Numbered from the stretch's first letter, positions 26,963-35,494 are shown. The stretch: DNA of 52,026 nt from Acholeplasma laidlawii (GCF_015709225.1 NZ_JADNRS010000010.1:1-52026), one strand, 5' to 3'. The notes: generated by a model from the sequence alone, not told the origin. Translations and numbers: made by a program.

Positions 26963-27795
26963 TGTTATTAGACGGAAGAAAAACAGCAGATACACTTAAT
27001 GAAGCACTTAAAGTTAAGGTGGAACAATTAACTAAAAAACCTAAATTAGAAATTATTTTAATTGGCAATGATGAGGCAAGTAAAAGTTATGTTAAAGGAA
27101 AACTAAACACCGCCTCTAATTTAGGCATGGAAGTACATATAAATTATTTAGATGAAGCAATTGATCAAGTAAGCGTAGAGGCTTTGATACAAAAGTTAAA
27201 TACGGATAAAGATGTTCATGGTATATTACTTCAATTACCTATACCTAAACACTTAGATTCAGATCATCTTATATCTTTAATTGACTATAAAAAAGATGTG
27301 GATGGATTTCACACGATGAATCAAGGTTTATTGTTTCAAAAAAAGGATGGTATCAGACCTGCTACACCACTAGGTATTATGATGTTACTAGATTTTTATA
27401 ACATTCCTATTGAAGGTAAACATGTAGTTATTATTGGTAGAAGTCAAATCGTTGGTGCACCACTATCCAAAATGTTTTTAGATCGTAATGCGACAGTGAC
27501 GATTACACACTCGAAAACTAAAAACCTTCCATCCATCACCAAACAAGCAGATATTTTAGTGGCTGCAATTGGTAAACCTAAATTTGTTACTAAAGATATG
27601 GTCAAAGTAGGTGCTGTTGTTATTGATGTTGGGATTAACCGAGTAGATAAAAAATTAGTAGGGGACGTCGACTTTGAACATGTAGAACCGATTGCTTCAT
27701 ATATTACACCCGTACCTAAAGGGGTAGGCCCCATGACAATTTGTGCACTGGCACATAATTTATATGCCCTGTATCTTAAACAGGAGAAAGAATAG
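26962..27795 (+). CDS. folD: Bifunctional methylene-THF dehydrogenase / methenyl-THF cyclohydrolase
   Basis: FolD interconverts 10-formyl-, methenyl- and methylene-THF with NADP(H). The 277-aa protein has the catalytic lysine motif SYVKGK (about 42-47), QLPIPKH, KDVDGFH and the nucleotide-binding GRSQIVGAP segment, followed by VGINRV and TPVPKGVGPMT. It follows fhs with a TAATG overlap, so the two act in sequence. GDPD starts 2 bp after its stop, in the same transcript. Confidence 0.97.
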   Translation: MLLDGRKTADTLNEALKVKVEQLTKKPKLEIILIGNDEASKSYVKGKLNTASNLGMEVHINYLDEAIDQVSVEALIQKLNTDKDVHGILLQLPIPKHLDSDHLISLIDYKKDVDGFHTMNQGLLFQKKDGIRPATPLGIMMLLDFYNIPIEGKHVVIIGRSQIVGAPLSKMFLDRNATVTITHSKTKNLPSITKQADILVAAIGKPKFVTKDMVKVGAVVIDVGINRVDKKLVGDVDFEHVEPIASYITPVPKGVGPMTICALAHNLYALYLKQEKE

Positions 27796-27797
27796 AT

Positions 27798-28919
27798 ATG
27801 AAAATATTATTAAAAATAGTTAAATGGACACTGATTACAGTTTTAAGTTTTATCTTAGTACTTGCAGTACTTAATATCGTACCATTTAGTTTATCTAAAG
27901 CTAAAAACGAAAACCACTTTAGAAAAACCTCAGATTATCCTATGGTCATTCCTCATGGTGGGGCTAAACTATTAGCACCAGAAAACACCATATGGGCATA
28001 TGATATGTTAATTAATGAATTTCAAGCAGATGTCTTAGAAATAGATTTAGCACTAACAAAAGATAATATCTTAATTGCACATCACGATCTTGATTTAGAG
28101 TTTTCAAGTGAATCCGATATGAATGGTACACTAATTAGAACACATGACTACCAAGATATCTTAGATGAGTACGAGCGTGACGATTACTATTTAGCTAGAA
28201 GATTTACGTATCCTAGTGATTATGCATATGATCCTGTTAAAGGTATCAAACCATTTGAAAATGAAACAGATGAAGCAATCCTATCTAAATTAGTACCTGC
28301 TAAATTAGAAGATATCTTCACAAATGTTGGTGATGATGTGTTATACATCTTAGAAATAAAAGATTCACCAACATCTGAAGGATATGATGAAGAAATTCAT
28401 GACTTTGAATTAGCTTCTCAAATACTGATTGATTTAGTTAAAGCGTATAATATAGAATCCTATGTAGTCTTAGCATCATTTTCAGATGATGTCACAACTT
28501 ACTTTAAAGACAATGCACCAGATATTTTAGTAAATGCTGGTACATCAGAAGTTACAATGTTTGCAGTATATAGTGCATTCTTTATAGATTTCTTTTGGAC
28601 AGTTAAATCAGAGGTGTTAATCCTTCCGACACCATCATCTATGTCTATTACCGGCTCAACAGCAAACCTTTTGGACATGTTACCGGGCTTTATTAGAAAT
28701 AATATTGCAATTAAGGGTGATGATGATATCTACCGAGCAAATCTTATGGGTAAAGAAATCATAAATGATGCACATAGGAAAAATATGGCTGTCTTATACT
28801 GGACAGTAAACTCTAAAGAAGAGATGAGACTCCTAATTGAAAATGGTGCAGATGGTATCATTACAGATAGACCTGATTTATTAATTGAGGTCATCAATGA
28901 ATTAGAAGCAGAAGCTTAA
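27798..28919 (+). CDS. Membrane-anchored glycerophosphodiester phosphodiesterase
   Basis: GDPD enzymes hydrolyse glycerophosphodiesters from lipid headgroups to glycerol 3-phosphate and an alcohol. The 373-aa protein has one N-terminal transmembrane segment (about 8-28) and a TIM-barrel domain that begins with the motif IPHGGAK, LAPENT, the E-I-D metal pair (VLEIDLALTKDN) and AHHDLDLE. ADGIITDRPDLL near the C-terminus is also typical. It is predicted to face outward, useful for scavenging lipid products. It lies in the fhs-folD operon, which is an odd partner. The substrate is not known. Confidence 0.92.
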   Translation: MKILLKIVKWTLITVLSFILVLAVLNIVPFSLSKAKNENHFRKTSDYPMVIPHGGAKLLAPENTIWAYDMLINEFQADVLEIDLALTKDNILIAHHDLDLEFSSESDMNGTLIRTHDYQDILDEYERDDYYLARRFTYPSDYAYDPVKGIKPFENETDEAILSKLVPAKLEDIFTNVGDDVLYILEIKDSPTSEGYDEEIHDFELASQILIDLVKAYNIESYVVLASFSDDVTTYFKDNAPDILVNAGTSEVTMFAVYSAFFIDFFWTVKSEVLILPTPSSMSITGSTANLLDMLPGFIRNNIAIKGDDDIYRANLMGKEIINDAHRKNMAVLYWTVNSKEEMRLLIENGADGIITDRPDLLIEVINELEAEA

Positions 28920-28955
28920 AAATTTTAAAATAATTGTATATAATTTTGAAAATAG

Positions 28956-28991
28956 GCCATAATCATTTGATAGATTATGGCTTTTATTCTT
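28956..28991 (+). terminator. Terminator of the fhs-folD-GDPD operon
   Basis: The perfect stem GCCATAATC/GATTATGGC (28956-28964 with 28973-28981) is followed by TTTTATTCTTT. Confidence 0.9.
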
Positions 28992-29021
28992 TATCTAGGA
29001 AAGTTCGTCTTTTCTAGATAA
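28991..29021. repeat. Inverted repeat downstream of the decayed gene
   Basis: TTATCTAG (28991-28998) and CTAGATAA (29014-29021) pair perfectly, extended inward by A-T and one G-T pair with a 7-nt loop. It lies between the GDPD terminator and the 3' end of the minus-strand pseudogene, with no T tract. Confidence 0.5.
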
Positions 29022-29088
29022 TGAATAATAACTATTAAATTCTATGCAAAATAGCCACTGCTGTAGTGACTTAAAGATATAGATGGAA

Positions 29089-29460
29089 TTAATCGTTATA
29101 ACTGTTTAAAACATCTTGATAGGTAATTGGGTTACCGTCTAAATCAAATAAAAACTTAGGATACATCGCACCACGCTTTTTAGTATGAGAACAGTTGGGA
29201 CAAGCAAGTGCATGAAGCCCTTTATTGCCAAAGTTGAGTTCAATTAAAATTTCATGAGGGACAGACTCCTCATAGTTACATTTATAACATCTCATATCAA
29301 CACTGGGTTCGTGATAGAGGGTGTCAGGATCATTTAAATCAAATCATAGTTCACCAACTTCATCACGTTCATCACCAAGTATGAATAACTCTTTCTAATA
29401 TGTCTGATAAGAGTGTTAGGTTGGATCAAAGAATCTAGAACTTCTTTGTAAGATTGTCAT
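29089..29460 (-). pseudogene. Decayed gene for a CxxC zinc-ribbon-like protein
   Basis: The intact ORF (29089-29295) encodes 68 residues with two CxxC pairs (MRCYKCNYEE and ALACPNCSHTKK). Reading further upstream in the same frame gives protein-like sequence (for example FDLNDPDTLYHEPSVD and KELFILGDERDEVGEL) to an ATG at 29458-29460. It is broken by three in-frame stops: TGA at 29344-29346, TAG at 29395-29397 and TAA at 29416-29418. This looks like a recently inactivated gene of about 123 codons. Its original function is unknown. The neighbouring IS end suggests a mobile or accessory patch. Confidence 0.75.
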
Positions 29461-29528
29461 AACAAAGAGCATGATAGATTCAATAAAAATAAAATTAATT
29501 TTGATAATGATGGTAATTATAGAATTGT

Positions 29529-29557
29529 TTGACATAAAAATGTAAATAATATATCAT
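29529..29557 (+). promoter_or_regulatory. Promoter of the lipoprotein gene at 29633
   Basis: A perfect -35 TTGACA (29529-29534) and TATCAT (29552-29557) are separated by 17 bp, leaving a leader of about 70 nt. Confidence 0.7.
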
Positions 29558-29611
29558 TGATGCATATAAAGAATAATACGTAAATTGAATCTAATAATAT
29601 AAATATTGAAA

Positions 29612-29620
29612 GGGGGGGGG
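29612..29620 (+). repeat. Nine-G homopolymer at the ribosome binding site
   Basis: GGGGGGGGG lies 12 nt before the lipoprotein ATG and takes the place of the usual AAGGAG. In this A+T-rich sequence such a run stands out, and slippage could change RBS strength or spacing. Confidence 0.85.
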
Positions 29621-29632
29621 ATCAAATTTATA

Positions 29633-30298
29633 ATGAAAAAAGTAGCATTTAATTTGCTTTTTTTATCGTTAGTTTTGATATTATCAGGATGCGGTAAAAA
29701 TAAAGTTGTCGATGAAATTAATATTGGTCATGATGGAAGGAGCACAGAACAAGTAAAGGTTTTTATGTTAGGTATTTTTTCTGAAGATATTGTTTTCAAC
29801 ATTGATGATATAACATTAGATATTTCATTTGGACTAAATAGTGATTTTATTGATGATCTAGAAGAACTTGGTTTTGTCACTTCATCAGATAGTGAAATAA
29901 TTATTTATGTCCATTGGGCTGATACTAATAATGGTTATAGCCTCCGTGGCAATCATGAAACTATTGAATCAATTCCTAATCTACAAATTCTAGTAGAATA
30001 TAATATCGAAGATTTTTTAGAACGAGATTATATAGTAAGCTATTCTCCTAAAGGTTTTTTGGGTGATAAAGGGAAAACCACATTTAATCATAAGGAATCT
30101 TTTACTATTTCTAAAGATTTTGTACAAACTACAAACTATACAGGAATGTTTACAATTGGAATTGCAATTGTTAATTATGAAAGTGACAGAATTCAGGTTA
30201 TAGTGACCAATCAATATGAGTTTAGATTTGGGGATATTTTAGATGACTTAGTATATATAAGATATTGGTATGATGCAAATGAAAATAATATGGGGTGA
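29633..30298 (+). CDS. Lipoprotein, unknown function
   Basis: The 221-aa protein starts MKKVAFNLLF and has a lipobox with C20 (LILSGC), so it should be cleaved, lipidated and held on the outer face of the membrane. The mature part is acidic and predicted beta-rich. I do not recognise a domain. The ATG at 29633 is preferred; a TTG at 29606 would put the G9 tract inside the coding region and has no RBS. A promoter lies at 29529-29557. No typical terminator follows on this strand. Confidence 0.75.
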   Translation: MKKVAFNLLFLSLVLILSGCGKNKVVDEINIGHDGRSTEQVKVFMLGIFSEDIVFNIDDITLDISFGLNSDFIDDLEELGFVTSSDSEIIIYVHWADTNNGYSLRGNHETIESIPNLQILVEYNIEDFLERDYIVSYSPKGFLGDKGKTTFNHKESFTISKDFVQTTNYTGMFTIGIAIVNYESDRIQVIVTNQYEFRFGDILDDLVYIRYWYDANENNMG

Positions 30299-30323
30299 GG
30301 GTTTTTATGAAAGCAAATTAAAA

Positions 30324-30356
30324 AGCCATACACCTTTAGAATATAGGCATATGGCT
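30324..30356 (-). terminator. Terminator on the minus strand beyond ohr
   Basis: AGCCATA/TATGGCT (30324-30330 with 30350-30356) has a T tract on the minus strand (the A run at 30320-30323). The IS-like end lies between it and the Ohr gene. Confidence 0.45.
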
Positions 30357-30379
30357 ATCTAATTTTATACTATTTACCG

Positions 30380-30404
30380 TGTCTACTTGACAAGGGGCTG
30401 TTCA
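30380..30404. mobile_element. Solitary IS3-family-like terminal repeat remnant
   Basis: TGTCTACTTGACAAGGGG followed by CTGTTCA resembles the terminal inverted repeat of IS3-type elements, which end in CA and carry a CTTGACA(A)GGGG core. I see no transposase and no second end in the window, so this is probably a relic. The resemblance is from memory of such elements, not a search. Confidence 0.4.
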
Positions 30405-30447
30405 GATATCATGGCATCCATATTTTTTTTATTGTTATGTATAAGTC

Positions 30448-30870
30448 TTATGCTTGATAAGGAACAATTGTTAATGTAACTCCCGGTTTATCACCAATTA
30501 ATTTAGATACCGGACATAATCTGTGTGCGTAATCAATAATTTCTTTGGTAGTTACAGGATCTAAGTCTTCAATTGCAGCAGTTGCATCTAATGTAAAACT
30601 GTATCTTTCAATTGGGTGTAACCATAGTTTAACCTTCACATCCACTCTAGAACGGTTTGTTAACTTTTTAGAACGGATTACAGAAATAATCGCTGCATTT
30701 AAACAGGTAGCCCATGCAGCACCAATAAGTTGCTCAGGATTTGTATGTTCAGTGTCCGCTTTTAATACAGAAGCAAGACCAAAAGCATGTCCGTTATCTG
30801 CAGTAGCAAATCCTTTAGTACCCTCCATATTAGTTATAACAGTTTCATATATTTGTTTTAAATCATCCAT
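30448..30870 (-). CDS. Ohr/OsmC-family organic hydroperoxide reductase
   Basis: The 140-aa protein belongs to the OsmC/Ohr superfamily, thiol peroxidases that reduce organic hydroperoxides. The two redox cysteines are C56 (WATCLNAA) and C119 (HRLCPVSK), with GHAFGLASVL and EQLIGAAW matching the family. The start at 30870 is chosen because AAAGGATG lies 7 nt before it; an ATG six codons upstream is within that RBS. TATAAT lies on this strand at 30893-30898. With YaaA it suggests a small peroxide-defence set in the region. Confidence 0.93.
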   Translation of the reverse strand: MDDLKQIYETVITNMEGTKGFATADNGHAFGLASVLKADTEHTNPEQLIGAAWATCLNAAIISVIRSKKLTNRSRVDVKVKLWLHPIERYSFTLDATAAIEDLDPVTTKEIIDYAHRLCPVSKLIGDKPGVTLTIVPYQA

Positions 30871-31010
30871 AAAAACACATCCTTTCATATCTATTATATA
30901 GATGCTTATAAATAATATGTGGATTTATACTATTTAGATAAGAATTTTTCTCTAATATTGTAGTTTTTCACATTTAGAATAAAACTTTTGAAGACTTGAT
31001 GTCTAATTCA

Positions 31011-31039
31011 TTGATAAGGTTATATCATTAAGATATAAT
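31011..31039 (+). promoter_or_regulatory. Promoter of the amidase-lipoprotein gene
   Basis: TTGATA (31011-31016) and TATAAT (31034-31039) are 17 bp apart, the best sigma-70-type match in the window. Confidence 0.8.
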
Positions 31040-31046
31040 CAATATG

Positions 31047-31060
31047 TGAAAGCGTTATCA
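31047..31060 (+). promoter_or_regulatory. Perfect cre site at the amidase transcription start
   Basis: TGAAAGCGTTATCA matches the CcpA consensus TGWAANCGNTNWCA at all 14 positions. It starts 8 bp after the -10 box, so it covers the expected transcription start, a position typical for CcpA repression. Confidence 0.75.
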
Positions 31061-31077
31061 ATATTAGGAGGAATTCA

Positions 31078-33687
31078 ATGACAAAACTATTTTCTTACCC
31101 TATGAAAAAATTAGTTGTCTTAACAGTGCTTATAGCTACATTATTTACACTTATAGCTTGTACAAATGAAAATGAAACTGAAAATAAAAATGATACAGAT
31201 GTTACAATTACATTTGAAACAAATGACACAGTATCTAAAGAATCAGTAACAATCAAATCAGGAACTTTATTAAGTGAAACAGAGCTATCCATTCATGATA
31301 GAGAGGATTTCACTTTTAATGGTTGGTATACAGATGAGGCATTAACGAAACCTTTTGACCCTTTAAAAGAAATAGAGGAATCTATGAAATTATATGCTAA
31401 ATGGACAGAGGATGAAGTACCTACTTATCGTTATGAACTTCTGTTCAATGGCGGTAACTACCGGTATGAGAACAGAGAACAAATGGTAGATGATTTTATA
31501 AGTGATTATAATACATTTAGTGATAATGCATATACACTTGAAACTTTACCGATGGATAAAGACGGTTTATTAGATATTGCTGAATTTATGTATGAAGAAA
31601 CCTACAGAACAAAGTGGTTATGGTTAACAAGATATTTAAGATTAGTTGGATCAGATACTAATAAATCCTCCATGAGTGCATTATTAGCTCAATCTAGTTT
31701 AGATAAGTTCTTGGCACAAAACGAGAAAAATAGAAAAGCTGTATCTTATGAAATTAGAGCGTTTATCAAAGGGGCACAGTTTACAGATGATGAAACATTA
31801 AGTTCATCAGATTATACAGACACTGAACTTAAAGAAGGCTTTTGGCCTTTCATAGTCGGATCTCAACAAGCCATATTTGAAGATGCAAAACACGAGGTGA
31901 TATTACCAACCACCTTATACAAAGAAGGCTTTGTGTTCTATGGTTGGTATTTAACTGAAAACTTTTATGGTGAACCAGTGACTAAAATTAATGGTTCAGC
32001 AACTTTATTTGCACGATTTGATGGTGAAAATCCAATTGATTCCGTCATTATTGAAAACGAAGTAGAATATATGGAAAAAGGCACAGAGTTAGCACTGGAT
32101 ATAACAATTCTTCCACTAGATGCAACCTATAAAGATTTAAGTTTTGAAATTAGGGAACAATCTATAGCATCTATAAGTGCTGAGGGTGTGATCACTGCAT
32201 TAAATGAAGGAGAGTTTACAGTATATATCATGGCTGAAAATGGTAGATTATTAAAGGTTGTTGACATGACAGTTTATCCAAAAGATGATATTAACTTAAC
32301 CTTTAATGAAGGCTTTAATGGTTATTTAAAAGTGAATGAACAATTTGAAATTGAAGTTACTGGAGTAGGCAGAGATGCATCAAGTAACCACTATACATTT
32401 AGCGTTGTTGATGACAGTGTGATTCAAATGTCTGAGTCGGGTGTATTTAATGCTCTTAAAGTAGGTTCTACAGAAATAAACATTTTAAACTTGGATACAG
32501 TTGTAATGACATATACTGCAATTGTACAAGATGATTTATCTACATCTAGAGTTGATCAATTACTTGAGTTATTAAGAGATGGGCATAATGCTGTAGCTAC
32601 ACCATTTACTCTAGTAACTAGATATGAAACGACCAATGAATGGCGTGATCCTAGACACGAGAGTGTCAACACATATCTATTTGATGATTTAGTCATTGAT
32701 AAGGATAGTTATCCAATGCCAGATGGCTTAAAAAACAGTGGTGCTAGACCTTCAACAGAGTTTATCTTATTACATGATACAGCAAATCTCCATATTGGAT
32801 TAATGGCACATGGTGCATTCTTCCAAAGTGCTGCAAATGCAGTATCTATTCACTATATTACAGGAGATTATGGTGTGCTACAAAGCTTAGCTGAAGATAG
32901 AATTGGATGGCATGCTGGTGATGGCACAGGTACAAGTTTTGAGTGGTATAAGACAGGTGTTATGGCAACAAATAATGAAAAACCATTTATTGATATTTCA
33001 GAAGACGGATTCTTTACCTTTAATGGTGAAAAATCAGTAGTTGAAGCACCAAGAGGTTTAAATGGTGAAATACTTACTAGAGATTACTTTACATATTTAG
33101 GACCAACATGGGATATATTTGATGGTGAATATGTCATCGGTAGAACATACCTTGCAACTAATCAACAAAAACGTGGTGTGATTGCATCCTTTGGTGGAAA
33201 TAGAAACTCAGTGGGTATTGAAATGAGTATTAATGTCGATGGTGATATTGTCGATACAGTACAAAGAACAGCAAAACTTGTTGCATACCTATTAGAAAAA
33301 TATGACTTACCAAATCATAGAGTCATTACACATAATACAACAGACGGTAAAGGAGATCCTTACACATTACACAATACGGTATATAAAGGCACTTGGTACT
33401 TTGATAGATTTATGGAACACGTTGAAATAGAACGTGAGATATTAGTGAATTATAGCGATGCTAAAATTACACTCACATCGGATTCTGATTTAGTATCTTC
33501 AACAGGTAGAATAACAAGATTCCCTGATGTGACAACTGAGGTTAAGTATACAATTACAGTTGAAATTGACGGTGTGTCAAAATCAATAGATTTAGTAAGT
33601 GTTGTTCCAGGTATGAGTACATGGAATCAATACCATGGCTTCTTTACACCAACACAAGCATGGGCTAAAGCAGATTATAGAAAGTAA
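31078..33687 (+). CDS. Large lipoprotein with N-acetylmuramoyl-L-alanine amidase domain
   Basis: The 869-aa protein has a lipobox with C28 (LFTLIAC), two beta-repeat segments of the InlB/Flg_new type (FNGWYTDEALTKPF near 80-95; FYGWYLTENFYGEPV near 290-305), and bacterial-Ig-like stretches (about 330-500). The Amidase_2 domain spans about 540-770, with likely zinc ligands H566 (LLHDTAN), H752 (ITHNTTDGKGDP) and D760, plus H592 and H612 (GWHAGDG) and the VGIEMSIN motif. It should act at the cell surface on peptidoglycan peptide stems, which the organism itself is not thought to make. RBS AGGAGG lies 6 nt before the ATG. Confidence 0.88.
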   Translation: MTKLFSYPMKKLVVLTVLIATLFTLIACTNENETENKNDTDVTITFETNDTVSKESVTIKSGTLLSETELSIHDREDFTFNGWYTDEALTKPFDPLKEIEESMKLYAKWTEDEVPTYRYELLFNGGNYRYENREQMVDDFISDYNTFSDNAYTLETLPMDKDGLLDIAEFMYEETYRTKWLWLTRYLRLVGSDTNKSSMSALLAQSSLDKFLAQNEKNRKAVSYEIRAFIKGAQFTDDETLSSSDYTDTELKEGFWPFIVGSQQAIFEDAKHEVILPTTLYKEGFVFYGWYLTENFYGEPVTKINGSATLFARFDGENPIDSVIIENEVEYMEKGTELALDITILPLDATYKDLSFEIREQSIASISAEGVITALNEGEFTVYIMAENGRLLKVVDMTVYPKDDINLTFNEGFNGYLKVNEQFEIEVTGVGRDASSNHYTFSVVDDSVIQMSESGVFNALKVGSTEINILNLDTVVMTYTAIVQDDLSTSRVDQLLELLRDGHNAVATPFTLVTRYETTNEWRDPRHESVNTYLFDDLVIDKDSYPMPDGLKNSGARPSTEFILLHDTANLHIGLMAHGAFFQSAANAVSIHYITGDYGVLQSLAEDRIGWHAGDGTGTSFEWYKTGVMATNNEKPFIDISEDGFFTFNGEKSVVEAPRGLNGEILTRDYFTYLGPTWDIFDGEYVIGRTYLATNQQKRGVIASFGGNRNSVGIEMSINVDGDIVDTVQRTAKLVAYLLEKYDLPNHRVITHNTTDGKGDPYTLHNTVYKGTWYFDRFMEHVEIEREILVNYSDAKITLTSDSDLVSSTGRITRFPDVTTEVKYTITVEIDGVSKSIDLVSVVPGMSTWNQYHGFFTPTQAWAKADYRK

Positions 33688-33711
33688 TTATAAAAAACAA
33701 GATAATAAGAT

Positions 33712-33762
33712 AACACTCCAAGTTTAAATGTGACCTACATCTAAAACTTGGGGTGTTTTACT
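33712..33762 (+). terminator. Terminator of the amidase-lipoprotein gene
   Basis: A 14-bp stem with one mismatch (33712-33725 with 33744-33757, loop of 18) is followed by TTT. Confidence 0.8.
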
Positions 33763-33885
33763 TAATTAAATACATATATTGAAAAACGACTTGCTTATTT
33801 GATATAATAAAACACCGCAAAAGATAGAAATATACCTAATTTAGTGATACAATGTATATGCTAATAGAGGAAAAAGGTGAATATT

Positions 33886-34428
33886 ATGAATATATGGCAT
33901 GACATAAATCCATCCCGCATAACACCGGAGCGTTTTATTGTTTGTATTGAGATTACTAAAGGTAGTAAAAAGAAGTACGAACTAGATAAAGAAACAGGGA
34001 TGATTATTTTAGATAGAGTATTATACACATCAGCGCATTATCCAGCAAACTATGGATTTATTCCTAGAACTTATGCAGGGGATAATGACCCACTAGATGT
34101 TTTAGTACTATGTCAAGAAGACATTGAGCCAATGTCTTTAGTAGAAGTGTATCCAATTGGTGTCATAAAAATGATTGATAGTGATGAAGTAGATGAGAAA
34201 ATTATTGCAATTCCTTATGGGGATCCATCTATGACACAGTATAAAGATTTAAAGGGGTTACCACATCATTTACTTTCCGAGATTTCTCACTTTTTTGAAG
34301 TGTATAAATCCTTAGAAGGAAAGAAAACATACATTCTTGACATTGAGTCAAGAGATGAGGCAATTAAAGTTGTATCTGAGGCTATGGTCTCATACGACAA
34401 AGTATTTACAAATAAGAAAGAGAAGTAA
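33886..34428 (+). CDS. ppa: Soluble inorganic pyrophosphatase (family I)
   Basis: Ppa hydrolyses pyrophosphate and so drives biosynthetic reactions in the cytoplasm. The 180-aa protein shows the active-site region YPANYGFIP, the signature GDNDPLDVLVL and the K-D-Y-type C-terminal half (QYKDLKGLP). I chose ATG 33886 with AGGTG before it; an in-frame GTG three codons earlier (33877) is the alternative. The YebC gene follows 5 bp later. Confidence 0.95.
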   Translation: MNIWHDINPSRITPERFIVCIEITKGSKKKYELDKETGMIILDRVLYTSAHYPANYGFIPRTYAGDNDPLDVLVLCQEDIEPMSLVEVYPIGVIKMIDSDEVDEKIIAIPYGDPSMTQYKDLKGLPHHLLSEISHFFEVYKSLEGKKTYILDIESRDEAIKVVSEAMVSYDKVFTNKKEK

Positions 34429-34433
34429 ACATT

Positions 34434-35153
34434 ATGGGTAGAGCATTCGAAGTAAGAAAAGCATCAATGGCAAAAACTGCCGCAGCAAAATCAAAAGTAT
34501 ATTCAAGATATGGTAGAGAAATCTACATGGCAGCTAAAGCAGGAACACCAGATCCTGAGACAAACCAAGCTCTTAAAAGAGTTATTGAACGTGCAAAGAA
34601 GGAACAAGTCACAGCTGATATTATTAAACGTAATATTGATAAAGCTAAAGGTGGCAGTGATGAAAACTATGCAGAAATCAGATATGAAGGTTTTGGTCCA
34701 GAAGGTAGCTTAATTATTATTGAGTGTTTAACTGATAATACAAATAGAACTATTTCAGATGTAAGAAAACTGTTTAATAAGGCATATGGAAAACTAGGTG
34801 TATCCGGTTCTGTATTACACCAATTTGATCATAAAGCAGTATTTGAAGTTGAAGCACCTGAAAATAAATTATTAGAAATCTTATTAGAAAACGATGTGGA
34901 TATTACTGACTATGAAGCAGAAGAAGGTGTAGTTACAATTTATGCTGAACCTACTGAGTACGGTAAAATAGCTGACGTTTTAAAGGATAACAACCTAGAG
35001 AGTAAGGAAGAAGCAATTATGTTTATTCCGATGCAAACTATGGAAATTAAAGATCCCGAAGAACAAGCTAAATTTGATCGTTTGATTGAAGGATTAAACG
35101 AACTTGATGATGTTAAAGACGTTTTCCATAACGTTATAAGTTCGGGCGAGTAA
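34434..35153 (+). CDS. YebC/PmpR-TACO1 family regulator
   Basis: The 239-aa protein belongs to the YebC family. Members are described as DNA-binding regulators or as ribosome-associated factors that help translate proline-rich stretches. The N-terminus MGRAFEVRKASMAKTAAAKSK and the segment YEGFGPEGSLIIIECLTDN identify the family. It follows ppa by 5 bp, so both form one transcript ending at a strong terminator. Its target here is unknown. Confidence 0.93.
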   Translation: MGRAFEVRKASMAKTAAAKSKVYSRYGREIYMAAKAGTPDPETNQALKRVIERAKKEQVTADIIKRNIDKAKGGSDENYAEIRYEGFGPEGSLIIIECLTDNTNRTISDVRKLFNKAYGKLGVSGSVLHQFDHKAVFEVEAPENKLLEILLENDVDITDYEAEEGVVTIYAEPTEYGKIADVLKDNNLESKEEAIMFIPMQTMEIKDPEEQAKFDRLIEGLNELDDVKDVFHNVISSGE

Positions 35154-35177
35154 TTCTTAATACTTAATAAAAACCTT

Positions 35178-35223
35178 GAGGTATATCACTTACGTAATCG
35201 GTGTGATATACCTCGTTTTTTTA
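35178..35223 (+). terminator. Strong terminator of the ppa-yebC operon
   Basis: A perfect 12-bp stem GAGGTATATCAC/GTGATATACCTC (35178-35189 with 35203-35214) is followed by GTTTTTTTATT. Confidence 0.92.
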
Positions 35224-35308
35224 TTTATTAGTAGTTTTATAAATCGATAGCAAGTTTAATCGCTACATGTTTATTCTGATAATTATAATCTGATAATATT
35301 GCTAATAT

Positions 35309-35494
35309 ATGAGCACTATGAAAAAGAAAAAATTAATTGATATAAGTGACTTTGTTAATGTTGAAACAATACAAGTAGTCACGTATAATTTGATGAATAG
35401 ATTTAGATTAAGAAGAAAATAACTTGGTTTACTTTCAGAGTTTAATTATTTATTTAGTAGACCTATAATTAAGGATATTCGTAGGGATAAATGA
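35309..35494 (+). pseudogene. Degenerate short reading frame, possibly an HTH-protein relic
   Basis: An ATG at 35309 opens 37 codons ending at TAA (35420-35422), then the same frame continues for 23 more codons to TGA (35492-35494). The joined sequence, with RFRLRRK before the stop and LGLLSEFNYLFSRPI after it, vaguely recalls an XRE-type helix-turn-helix (RLRRKxLGL). No good RBS is seen. A terminator-like hairpin lies 100 bp downstream. This is a weak call. Confidence 0.3.

Noticed and set aside
29344-29346. TGA in the decayed gene read as Trp (mycoplasma code)
   Set aside because: Other genes end at TGA and use TGG for Trp, and the same frame also holds TAG and TAA, so decay is the better explanation.
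29606-29632. TTG start that would place the G9 tract inside the lipoprotein gene, giving on/off frame switching
   Set aside because: There is no RBS before the TTG, and the ATG at 29633 begins a normal signal peptide. Tuning of the RBS is more likely.
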